Assembly: GCA_026387935.1 (NCBI GenBank)
Contig: JAPLKU010000003.1
Span: forward strand, 274,753-338,752
DNA: 64,000 bases
Direction: 5' to 3'
Source of the DNA: Gemmatimonadota bacterium
GTDB lineage: Bacteria > Gemmatimonadota > Gemmatimonadetes > Gemmatimonadales > Gemmatimonadaceae
The translations under genes were made by a program, and so were the position numbers. A model generated the notes under the pieces. That model saw only the letters and a program-made list of their open reading frames with translations. It was not told the origin of the DNA and searched no databases. Positions 18,395 to 27,281 of the stretch are shown here, in pieces (within the stretch, counting starts at the first letter, position 1; each line of letters opens with the position of its first letter).

Positions 18395-20041
18395 ATGCCC
18401 CGCCGGATTCTCTCCCTCGCTCTCACCGCGCTCCTCGTTGCGCCTTCGCTGCTCGCAGCCCAGGGCCGAGGTGGTCGCGGCAACGCCGCCGACTCCATCA
18501 AGTACAAGTACGCCTCCACACCGAAACTCGACGCGCTCAAGGCCGAAGTCGCAGCCGACATCGAGAAGAACGCGAAAATGGTCCAGGTGATGGTGGACAA
18601 GGTCTTCTCGTTCGCCGAACCCGGCTTCCAGGAATTCGAGACGATGAAGTACCTCTCGGGTGTCCTCGAGAAGAACGGATTCAAGGTCGAGCGCGGGTAC
18701 GCCGGCATTCCCACGGGCTTCGTTGCGCGCTGGGGCTCGGGCAAGCCGGTCATCACGCTCGGCTCCGACATTGACGACATCCCCCAGGCGAGCAACAAGC
18801 CGGGCGTCGGCTACCATGATCCGCAGGTCACCGGCGCACCAGGCCACGGCGAAGGCCACAACGCCGGCATGCCGCTGAACATCGCGGCCGCCCTCGCGGT
18901 CAAGAAGATCATGGAACGCGAGAAGATGCCTGGCACGATTGTGCTTTGGCCGGGCGTCGCCGAAGAGCTGATGAGCGGCAAGGCCTGGTACGTGCGCGAA
19001 GGGCTCTTCAAGGACGCCGACGTCACCCTCTTCACGCACGTAGGCAACGACCTCGGCGTGTCATGGGGCCAGTCGAGCAGCAACGCGCTGGTGTCCGCGA
19101 TCTTCAAGTTCAAAGGTTCGAGCTCGCACGCGGCCGGCGCCCCCTGGCGCGGCAAGAGCGCGCTCGACGCCGTGATGCTGATGGCCACGAGCTGGGAGTT
19201 CCAGCGCGAACACATGGACCTCGCCCAGCGTTCGCACTACGTGATCACCGACGGCGGCGACCAGCCGAACGTCGTGCCACCCACGGCCGCAGTCTGGTTC
19301 TACTTTCGCCATCTCGATTACGATCGCACGATGGCGATGTTTGAAGACGCCAAGGTCAAGGCGCGCGCTGCCGCAATGATGACGGGCACGCAGATCGACA
19401 CGATCATGATGGTGGGCTCGGGCTGGAGCGGACATTTCAATCGCCCGGTAGCCGAGGCGATGTATCAGAACATCACCGCAGTCGGCATGCCCAAGTGGGA
19501 CGACAAGGACCAGGCGCTCGCCAAGGGTTTGCAGAAGGAACTCGGCGTCCGCGAAACGGGTCTCGCTGAACGCGTCACTGGCGGACTCGGCGGCCCGGCT
19601 CCGGAAGCAACTCGCACGGGCGGCGGTTCTGATGACATCGGCGACGTGGCCTGGTCCATGCCGACCATCACACTGCGATTCCCATCGAACATTCCCGGCA
19701 CGCCGGGCCACAACTGGGCGAATGCGATCGCGATGGCGACGCCCATCGCGCACAAGGGCGTCGTGGCCGGCGCGAAGGTGCAGGCGATGACGATGCTCGA
19801 CATCCTCACCACGCCGCAGCTCGTGACCGACGCGCACGCCTACTTCGCCGAGCAGACGGCAACGACGAAGTACAAGCCGTTTTTCGCCGCGACGGACAAG
19901 CCGCCCATCTGGCTCAACAAGGAGCGGATGGAGAAGTACCGCCCTGACATGATCAAGTTCTACTACGACGACACGAAGTTCGGCAGCTACCTCGAGCAGC
20001 TCGGCATCAAGTACCCGACGCTGCGCGGGATTGTACCGTAG
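18395..20041 (+). CDS. Secreted M20-family metallo-amidohydrolase (AbgB-like), copy 1
   Basis: 548 residues with an AGGAG ribosome site 8 nt before the ATG and a TATAGG hexamer just upstream. A signal peptide is followed by the glycine/arginine tract GRGGRG. Zinc-peptidase features are visible: TLGSDIDDIPQ, GAPGHGEGHNAGMP (metal-binding His), VLWPGVAEELMSGKAW (catalytic/metal Glu pair), FKGSSSHAAGAPWRGKSALDAV in the dimerisation domain, and a late GGGSDDIGDV. These match the aminobenzoyl-glutamate/indole-acetyl-amide hydrolase branch of M20. The probable role is periplasmic cleavage of acylated amino acids or dipeptides. It is a close paralogue of the next gene. Confidence 0.94.
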   Translation: MPRRILSLALTALLVAPSLLAAQGRGGRGNAADSIKYKYASTPKLDALKAEVAADIEKNAKMVQVMVDKVFSFAEPGFQEFETMKYLSGVLEKNGFKVERGYAGIPTGFVARWGSGKPVITLGSDIDDIPQASNKPGVGYHDPQVTGAPGHGEGHNAGMPLNIAAALAVKKIMEREKMPGTIVLWPGVAEELMSGKAWYVREGLFKDADVTLFTHVGNDLGVSWGQSSSNALVSAIFKFKGSSSHAAGAPWRGKSALDAVMLMATSWEFQREHMDLAQRSHYVITDGGDQPNVVPPTAAVWFYFRHLDYDRTMAMFEDAKVKARAAAMMTGTQIDTIMMVGSGWSGHFNRPVAEAMYQNITAVGMPKWDDKDQALAKGLQKELGVRETGLAERVTGGLGGPAPEATRTGGGSDDIGDVAWSMPTITLRFPSNIPGTPGHNWANAIAMATPIAHKGVVAGAKVQAMTMLDILTTPQLVTDAHAYFAEQTATTKYKPFFAATDKPPIWLNKERMEKYRPDMIKFYYDDTKFGSYLEQLGIKYPTLRGIVP

Positions 20042-20062
20042 GTTTTTCCCGATCGACTGTTG

Positions 20063-20184
20063 TCTCGGCGCTAGCGCGGGTGCGGAACAAATCCGGACTG
20101 ATTCGGAAGTCTTGATGTCAGAAAACATTGGAACTTCCGGGCCGTTGATCCGGCTTCTGTCCGCCACCCGCGCTAGCGCCGAGA
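20063..20184. repeat. Long nested foldback (inverted repeat) element between the two M20 genes
   Basis: The outer arms are TCTCGGCGCTAGCGCGG... (20063-20086) and ...CCGCGCTAGCGCCGAGA (20160-20184). The 24-nt left arm is the exact reverse complement of the 25-nt right arm apart from one bulged C. Inside the 73-nt loop a second stem CGGAAGT (20104-20110) / ACTTCCG (20133-20139) forms. It lies 21 bp after the first M20 stop and ends 20 bp before the second M20 start. The shape recalls a MITE- or REP-like palindromic unit or a large attenuator/terminator. Confidence 0.75.
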
Positions 20185-20204
20185 CCTTTCACCACTGGAG
20201 CCAG

Positions 20205-21791
20205 ATGAAATTCGCCGCTCGCCTGCTGCTTGCCTGGTCACTGCTCTCGTCATCGGCGGCAGCCCAAGCTGACCCGCGCCTCGCCGCACTCAAACTCGAA
20301 GCCGCGCGCGAGATAGACGGTCAGGCGAAACTGATCCAGCAGATGGTGGATCAGGTGTTTTCGTACGCCGAGCTCGGGTTCCAGGAGTTCGAAACGTCGA
20401 AGTACCTCTCCGGCATTCTCGAGAAGAACGGCTTCAAGGTCGAGCGCGGCGTCGCCGGTATTCCCACGGCCTTTGTTGCCAGGTGGGGCTCCGGAAAGCC
20501 GGTGATTTCACTCGGCTCCGACATTGACGACATCCCGCAGGCCACGAACAAACCCGGCGTTGGCTATCGCGACCCGATCATCACCGGCGCACCCGGTCAT
20601 GGCGAAGGCCACAACTCCGGCATGCCGCTGCAGATCGCGGCGGCAATCACCGTCAAGAAGATCATGGAGCGCGAGAAGATTCCGGGAACGCTCGTGCTCT
20701 GGCCCGGCGTCGCGGAAGAGCAGCTCGGCACGAAGGCGTTTCTGGTGCGTGCGGGAGTATTCAAGGACGTGGACGTCACGCTCTTTGCGCACGTGAGCGA
20801 CGGGTTCGAGTTGAACTGGGGCGACGAGCAGGCGCTGTTCCTGATTTCGGCGCGCTTCAACTTCAAGGGATCGAGTTCGCATGCGGCGGCCGCACCATGG
20901 CGCGGCAAGAGCGCGCTCGACGCCGTCATGCTGATGGCGACGAGCTGGGAGTATCAGCGCGAGCACATGGAACTCCAGCATCGCTCGCACTACATCATTC
21001 CCGACGGCGGCGACCAACCCAACGTTGTGCCACCAACGGCGTCGATCTGGTTCTATTTCCGCAACACATCGTTTGAGTCGACGCTCGCGCTGTACGAAGA
21101 CGCCAAGGTGAAGGCGAACGCCGCGGCGATGATGACCGGCACGCAACTCGAGAGTGCGCAGATCATCGGTTCCGCCTGGCGGCCGCACATGAACAAGCCG
21201 GTTGCGGAGATCATGCATGCCAACGCCGTCGCCGTCGGCATGCCCAAGTGGAGTGCCGACGACCAGAAGCTCGCCAAGGCCGTGCAGCGCGAAATCGGCG
21301 TGCCGGATTCCGGACTGCGCACGACCGTCTCGCCGCTTCGCGCACCGAACACGGCGCAGAGTGGTGGTACCGGCTCCGACGATATCGGCGACGTGAGCTG
21401 GAATGTACCGATGGTGACGCTCACCTTCCCGTCGAACATTCCGAACCTGCCCGGGCACAACTGGGTGAACTCGATTGCGATGGCCACGCCGATCGCGCAC
21501 AAGGGTGTCGTGGCGGGCGCGAAGGTCCAGGCGATGACGATCCTCGACCTGATGCTCACGCCGAAGGCGATCACCGAGTCGTGGGCATACTTCAACGACG
21601 TCCAGACGAAGACCATCAAGTACAAGCCCTTCATCGCGCCCACTGACATGCCGGCCATCTGGCTCAACGCCGACAAGATGCTGAAGTACCGGGACGAGAT
21701 GAAGAAGTTCTACTACGACCCGACGAAATTCGGGACGTATATGGAACAACTCGGCATCAAGTACCCGACCATCAAGGGCATCGTGCCCTGA
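20205..21791 (+). CDS. Secreted M20-family metallo-amidohydrolase (AbgB-like), copy 2
   Basis: 528 residues from the ATG at 20205, chosen because it is preceded by GGAG at 4 nt and begins a signal peptide (MKFAARLLLAWSLLSSSAAA). The longer in-frame reading would translate the foldback repeat. All signature segments of copy 1 recur: SLGSDIDDIPQ, GAPGHGEGHNSGMP, VLWPGVAEEQLGTKAF, FKGSSSHAAAAPWRGKSALDAV, GGTGSDDIGDV. The copies are co-directional and similar throughout, which indicates tandem duplication and later divergence. Copy 2 lacks the glycine/arginine tract after the signal peptide. Confidence 0.94.
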   Translation: MKFAARLLLAWSLLSSSAAAQADPRLAALKLEAAREIDGQAKLIQQMVDQVFSYAELGFQEFETSKYLSGILEKNGFKVERGVAGIPTAFVARWGSGKPVISLGSDIDDIPQATNKPGVGYRDPIITGAPGHGEGHNSGMPLQIAAAITVKKIMEREKIPGTLVLWPGVAEEQLGTKAFLVRAGVFKDVDVTLFAHVSDGFELNWGDEQALFLISARFNFKGSSSHAAAAPWRGKSALDAVMLMATSWEYQREHMELQHRSHYIIPDGGDQPNVVPPTASIWFYFRNTSFESTLALYEDAKVKANAAAMMTGTQLESAQIIGSAWRPHMNKPVAEIMHANAVAVGMPKWSADDQKLAKAVQREIGVPDSGLRTTVSPLRAPNTAQSGGTGSDDIGDVSWNVPMVTLTFPSNIPNLPGHNWVNSIAMATPIAHKGVVAGAKVQAMTILDLMLTPKAITESWAYFNDVQTKTIKYKPFIAPTDMPAIWLNADKMLKYRDEMKKFYYDPTKFGTYMEQLGIKYPTIKGIVP

Positions 21792-21816
21792 CGTCCGGGT
21801 CGGTGCGCTGGACCAG

Positions 21817-21850
21817 TCGCCGCACTCAGGTACGAGTGCGGCGATTTGTT
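21817..21850. terminator. Intrinsic terminator after the M20 pair
   Basis: Perfect 11-bp stem TCGCCGCACTC (21817-21827) / GAGTGCGGCGA (21834-21844), a 6-nt loop, then TTTGTT. It lies 25 bp after the M20 stop and abuts the stop of a possible minus-strand small gene. Confidence 0.85.
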
Positions 21851-21983
21851 ATCGCGCCGCCCCGATTGCCACACCGCCGTGGGCGGAGTCGATGCTCTTG
21901 GCCATTGCGGCCACCGCGACGAACGCGAGCACGGCGGTCATGATTTCGGTGCGCAGCGGACCCATTCCTTCGAGTCCGGGCAT
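21849..21983 (-). CDS. Possible small membrane protein (44 aa), unrecognised
   Basis: From the ATG at 21983 the frame encodes a 44-residue peptide with one hydrophobic segment (IMTAVLAFVAVAAMA) and a short polar tail. The codons from here to the stop end almost always in G or C, as expected for a real gene in this GC-rich genome; the in-frame extension up to 22091 does not show this. No ribosome site is obvious and no family is recognised. It could also be the surviving end of a decayed gene. The rest of the gap up to 22210 shows nothing else that can be supported. Confidence 0.35.
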   Translation of the reverse strand: MPGLEGMGPLRTEIMTAVLAFVAVAAMAKSIDSAHGGVAIGAAR

Positions 21984-22210
21984 TCGCCACCAAACGCATG
22001 CTTCTGAGCCGTCATACGGACCTTCGCTTGTATCAAACGCCGACCTGGCGAAAGTGGTGGTCGGTGTGCTTACACCACGAGCGCGACCCATCGCGTTGGT
22101 GTATGGTCCCGAAAGTGCGCGGGCCCTACTTAAATGCTACGATCAACTCGGGCGAAAGGTTCAGCCACGCGATGAGGATTTGGGGTAGCTGTCAGGGGTG
22201 ACCCGACTCA

Positions 22211-22792
22211 TCAGTCGTTGCCTGTCAGGATTTTTTCGATTCTTGTGTCGGGCACGAGCCACATCAGTGCGACGAGTGCGTAGATCGCGGCTGAAATCAT
22301 CGGCTGAACGAACCCGATGCCGATGGCCGCTGCGTACAGCACCAGCGAAAGCTTTCCCTTCACGTCGGCGCCGATGGCCATTTCAATCGCGGACTCACTG
22401 CCATGGTGCTTCACGAGCGACTGCGCGAGGATGTAATACGCCGCGCCCGCACCGAACAGAATGATGCCGTACATGATGCCCGGTACCTTCGCGAAGTGCG
22501 ATTCACCAAGCCAGAGCGTCGCGAGCGGCACGAGGGAGAGCCAGAAGAGCAGGTGCGCGTTGGCCCAGAGGATCTTGCCGTTCACCTTCTTCACCGCCTG
22601 CAGCAGGTGATGATGATTGTTCCAGTAAATGCCCAGATAGATGAAGCTCAACAGGTACGCCAGCATCGGCGCGACGAGCGGCTGCAGGTCCGCGAGCTCA
22701 TGCCCCGCGGGCACCTTGAGCTCGAGAATCATGATCGTGATGAGGATGGCAATCACGCCATCGCTGAACGCTTCGAGTCGGCTTTTGCCCAT
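22211..22792 (-). CDS. TMEM175/DUF1211-family membrane protein (putative potassium channel)
   Basis: 193 residues with six hydrophobic segments. The N-terminus R-L-E-A-F-S-D-G-V carries the FSDG motif that identifies the TMEM175 (DUF1211) family, in which the first-helix residues line a potassium-selective pore. The family signature IYWNNHHHLLQA follows. Bacterial members are about this size and assemble as tetramers. The gene ends 9 bp before the stop of the mazF-like gene region and runs in the same direction, but a functional link with the toxin-antitoxin pair is not implied. Confidence 0.92.
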   Translation of the reverse strand: MGKSRLEAFSDGVIAILITIMILELKVPAGHELADLQPLVAPMLAYLLSFIYLGIYWNNHHHLLQAVKKVNGKILWANAHLLFWLSLVPLATLWLGESHFAKVPGIMYGIILFGAGAAYYILAQSLVKHHGSESAIEMAIGADVKGKLSLVLYAAAIGIGFVQPMISAAIYALVALMWLVPDTRIEKILTGND

Positions 22793-22801
22793 GTGGCGCC
22801 T

Positions 22802-23137
22802 CTATTCTTCGAACATGTCACGCAACGCTGCCAGGACTTCGCGAAGCGCAGCCGGCACAAGACGCCCGACGGGCTGGCTCGTTCGCGAAGAATCGACGAC
22901 GATCATCTGATCGAGAACGACGTGTCCCTTGCGTCCGGCAAACTGACAGGGAACACGATATATGTAAGGATGATGCCCGGTGGTCAGCGGGGCGACGAGA
23001 TGCGTTCCGCCTAGCATGTTCAGTTCGTCGGGCGAGACCACGACAAAAGGTCGTCGCTTTCCGATTTCACGGTGAACCGGGTCGGCAAGCGCGATGATGA
23101 CAACATCGCCGCGCCTCAAGGTCACCGACTCACTCAT
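22802..23137 (-). CDS. MazF/PemK-type toxin (putative mRNA interferase)
   Basis: 111 residues from the ATG at 23137 (8-bp overlap with the antitoxin gene). The MazF fold elements are clear: R-R-G-D-V-V-I-I-A-L near the start, R-P-F-V-V-V-S-P-D-E-L, the central T-H-L-V-A-P-L-T-T strand with the conserved serine/threonine region, and GHVVLDQMIVVDSSR. The length matches the 105-120 residues typical for the family. It is expected to cleave RNA at short sequence motifs and to be neutralised by the upstream AbrB-fold protein. The cut-site specificity cannot be read from the sequence. Confidence 0.92.
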   Translation of the reverse strand: MSESVTLRRGDVVIIALADPVHREIGKRRPFVVVSPDELNMLGGTHLVAPLTTGHHPYIYRVPCQFAGRKGHVVLDQMIVVDSSRTSQPVGRLVPAALREVLAALRDMFEE

Positions 23138-23408
23138 CTTTGATCCCGAAATCTTCCATCGGCCATTCATGTTCGTAAAGATGGAAGTGCGTCGGCTCGG
23201 CATGCGGCCAGGTTCCCGGTGGCTCGAGCTTCGCCATCAATTTCGCATCCTCCGCCCACCCTTCGCGCACCTTTTTCACGCGCGCAATCACGATCTCCCC
23301 TTTGCGAACCGAGATTTCGAGCTCGTCGCCGAGCCCGACCTCCTCGATCATCGCCTTGGGGAGCCGAACGCCCCGTGAATTGCCGATCCGGACCAGTTTT
23401 GCCCGCAC
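23130..23408 (-). CDS. MazE/AbrB-type antitoxin
   Basis: 92 residues from a GTG start at 23408 placed 5 nt after a strong GGAGG. Residues 1-45 are a swapped-hairpin AbrB/MazE DNA-binding domain (AKLVRIGNSRGVRLPKAMIEEV, then LGDELEISVRKGEIVI). The remaining acidic, aromatic tail (about 45-92) is the usual toxin-binding segment. It overlaps the toxin gene by 8 bp, so the pair is co-translated, and it is expected to repress its own promoter through the GTAATTAC sites immediately upstream. Confidence 0.92.
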   Translation of the reverse strand: MRAKLVRIGNSRGVRLPKAMIEEVGLGDELEISVRKGEIVIARVKKVREGWAEDAKLMAKLEPPGTWPHAEPTHFHLYEHEWPMEDFGIKDE

Positions 23409-23421
23409 ATGCGCCTCCGAT

Positions 23422-23440
23422 GTAATTACATAGTAATTAC
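23422..23440 (-). promoter_or_regulatory. Twin palindromic operator of the mazEF-type pair
   Basis: Two copies of the perfect 8-bp palindrome GTAATTAC (23422-23429 and 23433-23440), 11 bp apart, one helical turn, directly upstream of the antitoxin ribosome site. The AT-rich block stands out against the GC-rich surroundings and overlaps a possible -10 (TACTAT on the minus strand). Confidence 0.75.
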
Positions 23441-23599
23441 TTTAGGCGGCGCCCGGAAGAGCCGTGCACTCGTACCCGGCTCAACGGTTCGCAGTATCCC
23501 TCGTATCCAGAACGACCCCGCCGTATCCCACCTCCATCTCGCGCAACATCATAACATTGCAGCACTTTAGGGGGCGCGTTTTGGTTCGAGAATCTCGTC

Positions 23600-23628
23600 T
23601 TGAAATCCCCGGTACCGAACGCGACACT
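23600..23628 (+). promoter_or_regulatory. Possible promoter of the 2-oxoacid oxidoreductase operon
   Basis: TTGAAA (23600-23605), 17-bp spacer, GACACT (23623-23628), about 45 bp upstream of the first gene. The -35 is good and the -10 is weak. The rest of the 23441-23673 gap shows nothing else. Confidence 0.4.
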
Positions 23629-23673
23629 CATTAGACACGCTCTTCGCGTAATTCCGAACTTCAGATCCAGCTG

Positions 23674-25473
23674 ATGTCCACGCCTACGAACGTCTCCGAT
23701 CCGCGCCACTACCACAAAGTCGTGGACTGCCAGTGGGGCTGCCCCGCCCACACGAACGTCCCTGAATACCTTCGGCTCATCGCCAACGGGAAATACGCCG
23801 AGTCGTATCTCCTCAATCGCGAATCGAATGTCTTTCCTGGGATTCTTGGGCGCACCTGCGATCGCCCATGCGAGCCGGCATGCCGTCGCGGTCGCGTCGA
23901 CGGAAAACCCGTCGCCATCTGCCGGCTCAAGCGTGTCGCCGCCGATCTCAAGGGCGACATCACCGAGTTTCTCCCCAAGCCCCCTTCATTAGAGAACGGC
24001 AAGCGCGTCGCCCTCATCGGCTGCGGCCCGTCGTCGCTCACGGTCGCGAACGATCTGCGCCCGCTGGGTTATTCAGTCACCATTCTCGAAAAGCGCGACC
24101 AGTCCGGCGGCCTCATGCGCTGGAACATTCCCGCGTTCCGGCTGCCGCCACAGGTGCTCGACGAAGAAATCAACGCGATTCTCGACACTGGCGTCGAACT
24201 CAAGTACAACTCGGCCGTCACTTCAATGAAAGCGCTCCTGGCCGAGGGATACGACGCCGTGTTTGTTGGATCAGGCGCGCCCAAGGGCAAGGAGCTCGAC
24301 GTTCCCGGTCGCCACGAAGGCAACTCGAACGATGTGATTCACATCGGCATCGAGTGGCTCGGCGGCGTGCACTTCGGGCACATCGAAAAAATAGAGGAGA
24401 AGGTTCTCATCATCGGCGTCGGCAACACGGCCATGGATTGCTGCCGCACTGCCAAGCGACTCGGCGCCAAGGATGTGAAGGTCATCGCGCGCCGCGGCCG
24501 CAAGCACTTCAAGGCCAGCCCGTGGGAGCTCGAGGATGCCGAGGAAGAGTTGATCGACATCGTCGAGAACCACGCGCCCAAGCGGTTCGTCTATGAAAAG
24601 GGCAAGCTCGTCGGCATGGAGTTCGAGCGCCTCGAGTGGACGGAAAAGGACGGTAAGGGCACGAGCAAGGTGCTCGAGACGCTGACCATTCCCTGCGACT
24701 CGGTGATTCTCGCCATTGGCCAGGACAACGCGTTCGAGTGGGTGGAGCGCGACATCGGCATCGAGTTCGACACAAAATGGGACATGCCCGTGGTGGACAA
24801 GGCCACGCACCAGTCGTCACTCAAGAACGTCTTCTTTGGCGGCGACGCCGCGTGGGGCCCGGCGAATATCATCTGGGCCGTGGAGCATGGTCACCAGGCG
24901 GCCATTTCCATTCATCAGTACTGCGAAAAGCTGCCCGTCACCGACCGCCCCGCGTACGGCATGAATCTCGTGAGTGCCAAGGTCGGCATGCACGCGTGGA
25001 GCTATAGCAACGACTACAACACGTCACCGCGACAGAAGATGACGCACGAAGCGCTCGTCGAGCGCTTCAAGAGTGTGCACACCGAAGTCGAACTCGGCTT
25101 CACCCCCGAGCAGACCGCGCGCGAGGTGGAGCGTTGCCTGAACTGCGATATCGAAACGCACTTCACGGATACGCTCTGCATCGAATGCGACGCTTGCGTG
25201 GATATCTGCCCGACGAATTGCCTGACCATCACGACGGACGGTGCGGAAGACGATCTCCGCACGCGTCTCATCGCGCCAGCGCTGAACATGACGCAGGACA
25301 TCTACGTGTCCGCAGCGCTGCCGCAGACCAAGCGCGTGATGGTGAAGGACGAGGACATGTGTCTGCACTGCGGATTGTGTGCCGAGCGCTGCCCCACCGC
25401 CGCGTGGGACATGAGAAAGTTCGAGTTGGTGGTTCCGTATGCATTTGCAAAGTCCGAAGCGGTGGCCGTTTGA
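23674..25473 (+). CDS. GltD-like FAD/FeS oxidoreductase, electron-transfer partner of KorAB
   Basis: 599 residues. The N-terminus is the cysteine-rich FeS domain of the glutamate-synthase small-subunit type (CQWGCPAHTNVPEYL, then GRTCDRPCEPACRRGRV). A FAD-binding site follows (VALIGCGPSSLTVANDL) and an NAD(P)-binding site (VLIIGVGNTAMDC). The flavin-closing motif GGDAAWGPANI is near residue 390. The C-terminal about 120 residues add two ferredoxin-like [4Fe-4S] motifs, C-I-E-C-D-A-C-V-D-I-C-P and C-L-H-C-G-L-C-A-E-R-C-P. It is the first gene of an operon with the two 2-oxoacid oxidoreductase subunits, so it probably carries electrons between their FeS chemistry and NAD(P) (inference). Confidence 0.93.
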   Translation: MSTPTNVSDPRHYHKVVDCQWGCPAHTNVPEYLRLIANGKYAESYLLNRESNVFPGILGRTCDRPCEPACRRGRVDGKPVAICRLKRVAADLKGDITEFLPKPPSLENGKRVALIGCGPSSLTVANDLRPLGYSVTILEKRDQSGGLMRWNIPAFRLPPQVLDEEINAILDTGVELKYNSAVTSMKALLAEGYDAVFVGSGAPKGKELDVPGRHEGNSNDVIHIGIEWLGGVHFGHIEKIEEKVLIIGVGNTAMDCCRTAKRLGAKDVKVIARRGRKHFKASPWELEDAEEELIDIVENHAPKRFVYEKGKLVGMEFERLEWTEKDGKGTSKVLETLTIPCDSVILAIGQDNAFEWVERDIGIEFDTKWDMPVVDKATHQSSLKNVFFGGDAAWGPANIIWAVEHGHQAAISIHQYCEKLPVTDRPAYGMNLVSAKVGMHAWSYSNDYNTSPRQKMTHEALVERFKSVHTEVELGFTPEQTAREVERCLNCDIETHFTDTLCIECDACVDICPTNCLTITTDGAEDDLRTRLIAPALNMTQDIYVSAALPQTKRVMVKDEDMCLHCGLCAERCPTAAWDMRKFELVVPYAFAKSEAVAV

Positions 25474-25490
25474 CCCTTCCTTAAAGAACC

Positions 25491-27281
25491 ATGTCCAGCC
25501 AGAACGATTTCAGTTTCAAGATCGCCACCGTAAACGGAACCGGCTCTGCCTCAGCAAACACCCTGCTGATGCAATCCATTTTCCGCATGGGCATCCCGGT
25601 CACGGGCAAGAACATCTTCCCGTCCAACATCCAGGGCCTCCCGACGTGGTATGAAATAAGAGTCTCCAAGGACGGCTACAACGCCCGCCCTGCGGAAATC
25701 GATTTCGTCGTCGCGATGAACCCCGAGACGTACAAGCAGGACGTGAAGACCGTCCGTGACGGCGGCTACCTGATGTACGACTCCAGTTGGCCACTCGCCG
25801 AGGAACTGCACCGCGAGAACACCACCGTGCTCGGCGTTCCCTGCGGCGAACTGTGTGTGAAAACGTTCGAACGCGACCGTGACCGCGTGCTCCTCCGCAA
25901 CATCGTCTACACCGGCGCGCTCGCGGCATTTCTCGACATCGACCTCGATGTGATCTCCGAACTCCTCCGTGAGAAGTTCGGCAAGAAGCCCAAGGTTCTC
26001 GAGATGAACTTCACGGCCGTGAAACTCGGCTACGACTACGCAAAAAAGAACTACACCTGCCCGCTCCCGTTCTCGCTCAAGCGCATGAACGCCACGAGCG
26101 AGCACATCCTCATCGACGGCAACACCGCCTTCGGGCTCGGCGCGGTCTTCGCCGGCGCGACCGTCGGCGCCTGGTATCCCATCACGCCAAGTACGTCGCT
26201 GATGGACGCGTTCACCGCGTTCTGCCAGCAGTACCGCACCAACGCCGACGGCACGAAGAACTACATCATCATCCAGGCCGAAGACGAACTCTCGGCCGCC
26301 GGCATGGTCATTGGCGCCAACTGGGCCGGTGCGCGTGCGTTCACGTCAACTGCAGGTCCTGGCATTTCGCTGATGCAGGAGTTCATCGGCCTCGCGTACT
26401 ACGCCGAGGTGCCGTGGGTGTGTGTGGACGTGCAGCGTGTGGGTCCTGCCACCGGCATGCCCACGCGCACGCAGCAGAGTGATTTGTTCTCCTGCGCGTA
26501 CGCGTCGCACGGCGACACCAAGCACATCTGTCTCTATCCCGCCGATCCGGGCGAGTGCTTCACCATGGCGCCCCAGGCGTTCGATCTCGCCGAGTTGTTC
26601 CAGACGCCCGTGTTTGTGGTGAGCGATCTGGATATCGGCATGAATGACTGGATGATTCCGCGCCTTGAGTGGGACGACACGTACGTGCCCAACCGCGGCA
26701 GGGTGCTCAACGCGGACGATCTCGCGAAACTCGAGAAGTGGGGCCGGTACCAGGACACCGGCGGCGGCATTCCATCGCGCACGTTGCCCGGCGTTGGCGG
26801 CAAGGGCGCGTTCTTCACGCGCGGCTCCGGCCACAACCTCAACGGCGTGTACACCGAAGATTCGCCCGAGTACAAGGCGGTGCTCGACCGCATCACCCTC
26901 AAGTTCAAGACGGCGGCGAACGCCGTGCCGAAACCCATCGTTGCGAGCACCGGCAATGACGTTGGTGTCATTGCGATTGGCGGCACAAATGGCGCGGTGA
27001 CCGAAGCCGTCGCGCATCTCAAGGACCAGGGCATCACCGTGGACTATATGCGCATCCGCGGCTTCCCTTTTGGTGATGAGGTGGTCGAGTTCCTGGAGAA
27101 CCATGAGCGCATCTTCGTGGTGGAGCAGAACCGTGACGCACAGCTCCGCTCGATGCTCATGATCGAGACGAATACCAATCCCAACAAGTTGCTTTCCATT
27201 CTCGACTACGCCGGCCTCCCGCTCACCGCGAACGTCGTGGTGGATGCCGTGGCTGGTCAGATGGCAGGAGTCCAGTCATGA
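25491..27281 (+). CDS. korA: 2-oxoacid:acceptor oxidoreductase, fused gamma-alpha subunit (KorA type)
   Basis: 596 residues, the size of the fused gamma plus alpha subunit. The first about 190 residues are the gamma domain (GTGSASANTLLMQSIFRMGI). The alpha (pyrimidine-binding) domain begins near LIDGNTAFGLGAVFAGATVG and contains YPITPSTSLMDAF, ARAFTSTAGPGISLMQEFIG and QRVGPATGMPTRTQQSDLF. This protein and the beta subunit form the thiamine-diphosphate enzyme that converts 2-oxoacids, most likely 2-oxoglutarate or a relative, to acyl-CoA with reduced ferredoxin. It sits 17 bp after the flavoprotein gene and overlaps korB by 4 bp. Confidence 0.93.
   Translation: MSSQNDFSFKIATVNGTGSASANTLLMQSIFRMGIPVTGKNIFPSNIQGLPTWYEIRVSKDGYNARPAEIDFVVAMNPETYKQDVKTVRDGGYLMYDSSWPLAEELHRENTTVLGVPCGELCVKTFERDRDRVLLRNIVYTGALAAFLDIDLDVISELLREKFGKKPKVLEMNFTAVKLGYDYAKKNYTCPLPFSLKRMNATSEHILIDGNTAFGLGAVFAGATVGAWYPITPSTSLMDAFTAFCQQYRTNADGTKNYIIIQAEDELSAAGMVIGANWAGARAFTSTAGPGISLMQEFIGLAYYAEVPWVCVDVQRVGPATGMPTRTQQSDLFSCAYASHGDTKHICLYPADPGECFTMAPQAFDLAELFQTPVFVVSDLDIGMNDWMIPRLEWDDTYVPNRGRVLNADDLAKLEKWGRYQDTGGGIPSRTLPGVGGKGAFFTRGSGHNLNGVYTEDSPEYKAVLDRITLKFKTAANAVPKPIVASTGNDVGVIAIGGTNGAVTEAVAHLKDQGITVDYMRIRGFPFGDEVVEFLENHERIFVVEQNRDAQLRSMLMIETNTNPNKLLSILDYAGLPLTANVVVDAVAGQMAGVQS

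Noticed and set aside
20031..20204. In-frame 58-residue N-terminal extension of the second M20 gene
   Set aside because: It translates the foldback repeat; the ATG at 20205 has a ribosome site and signal peptide.
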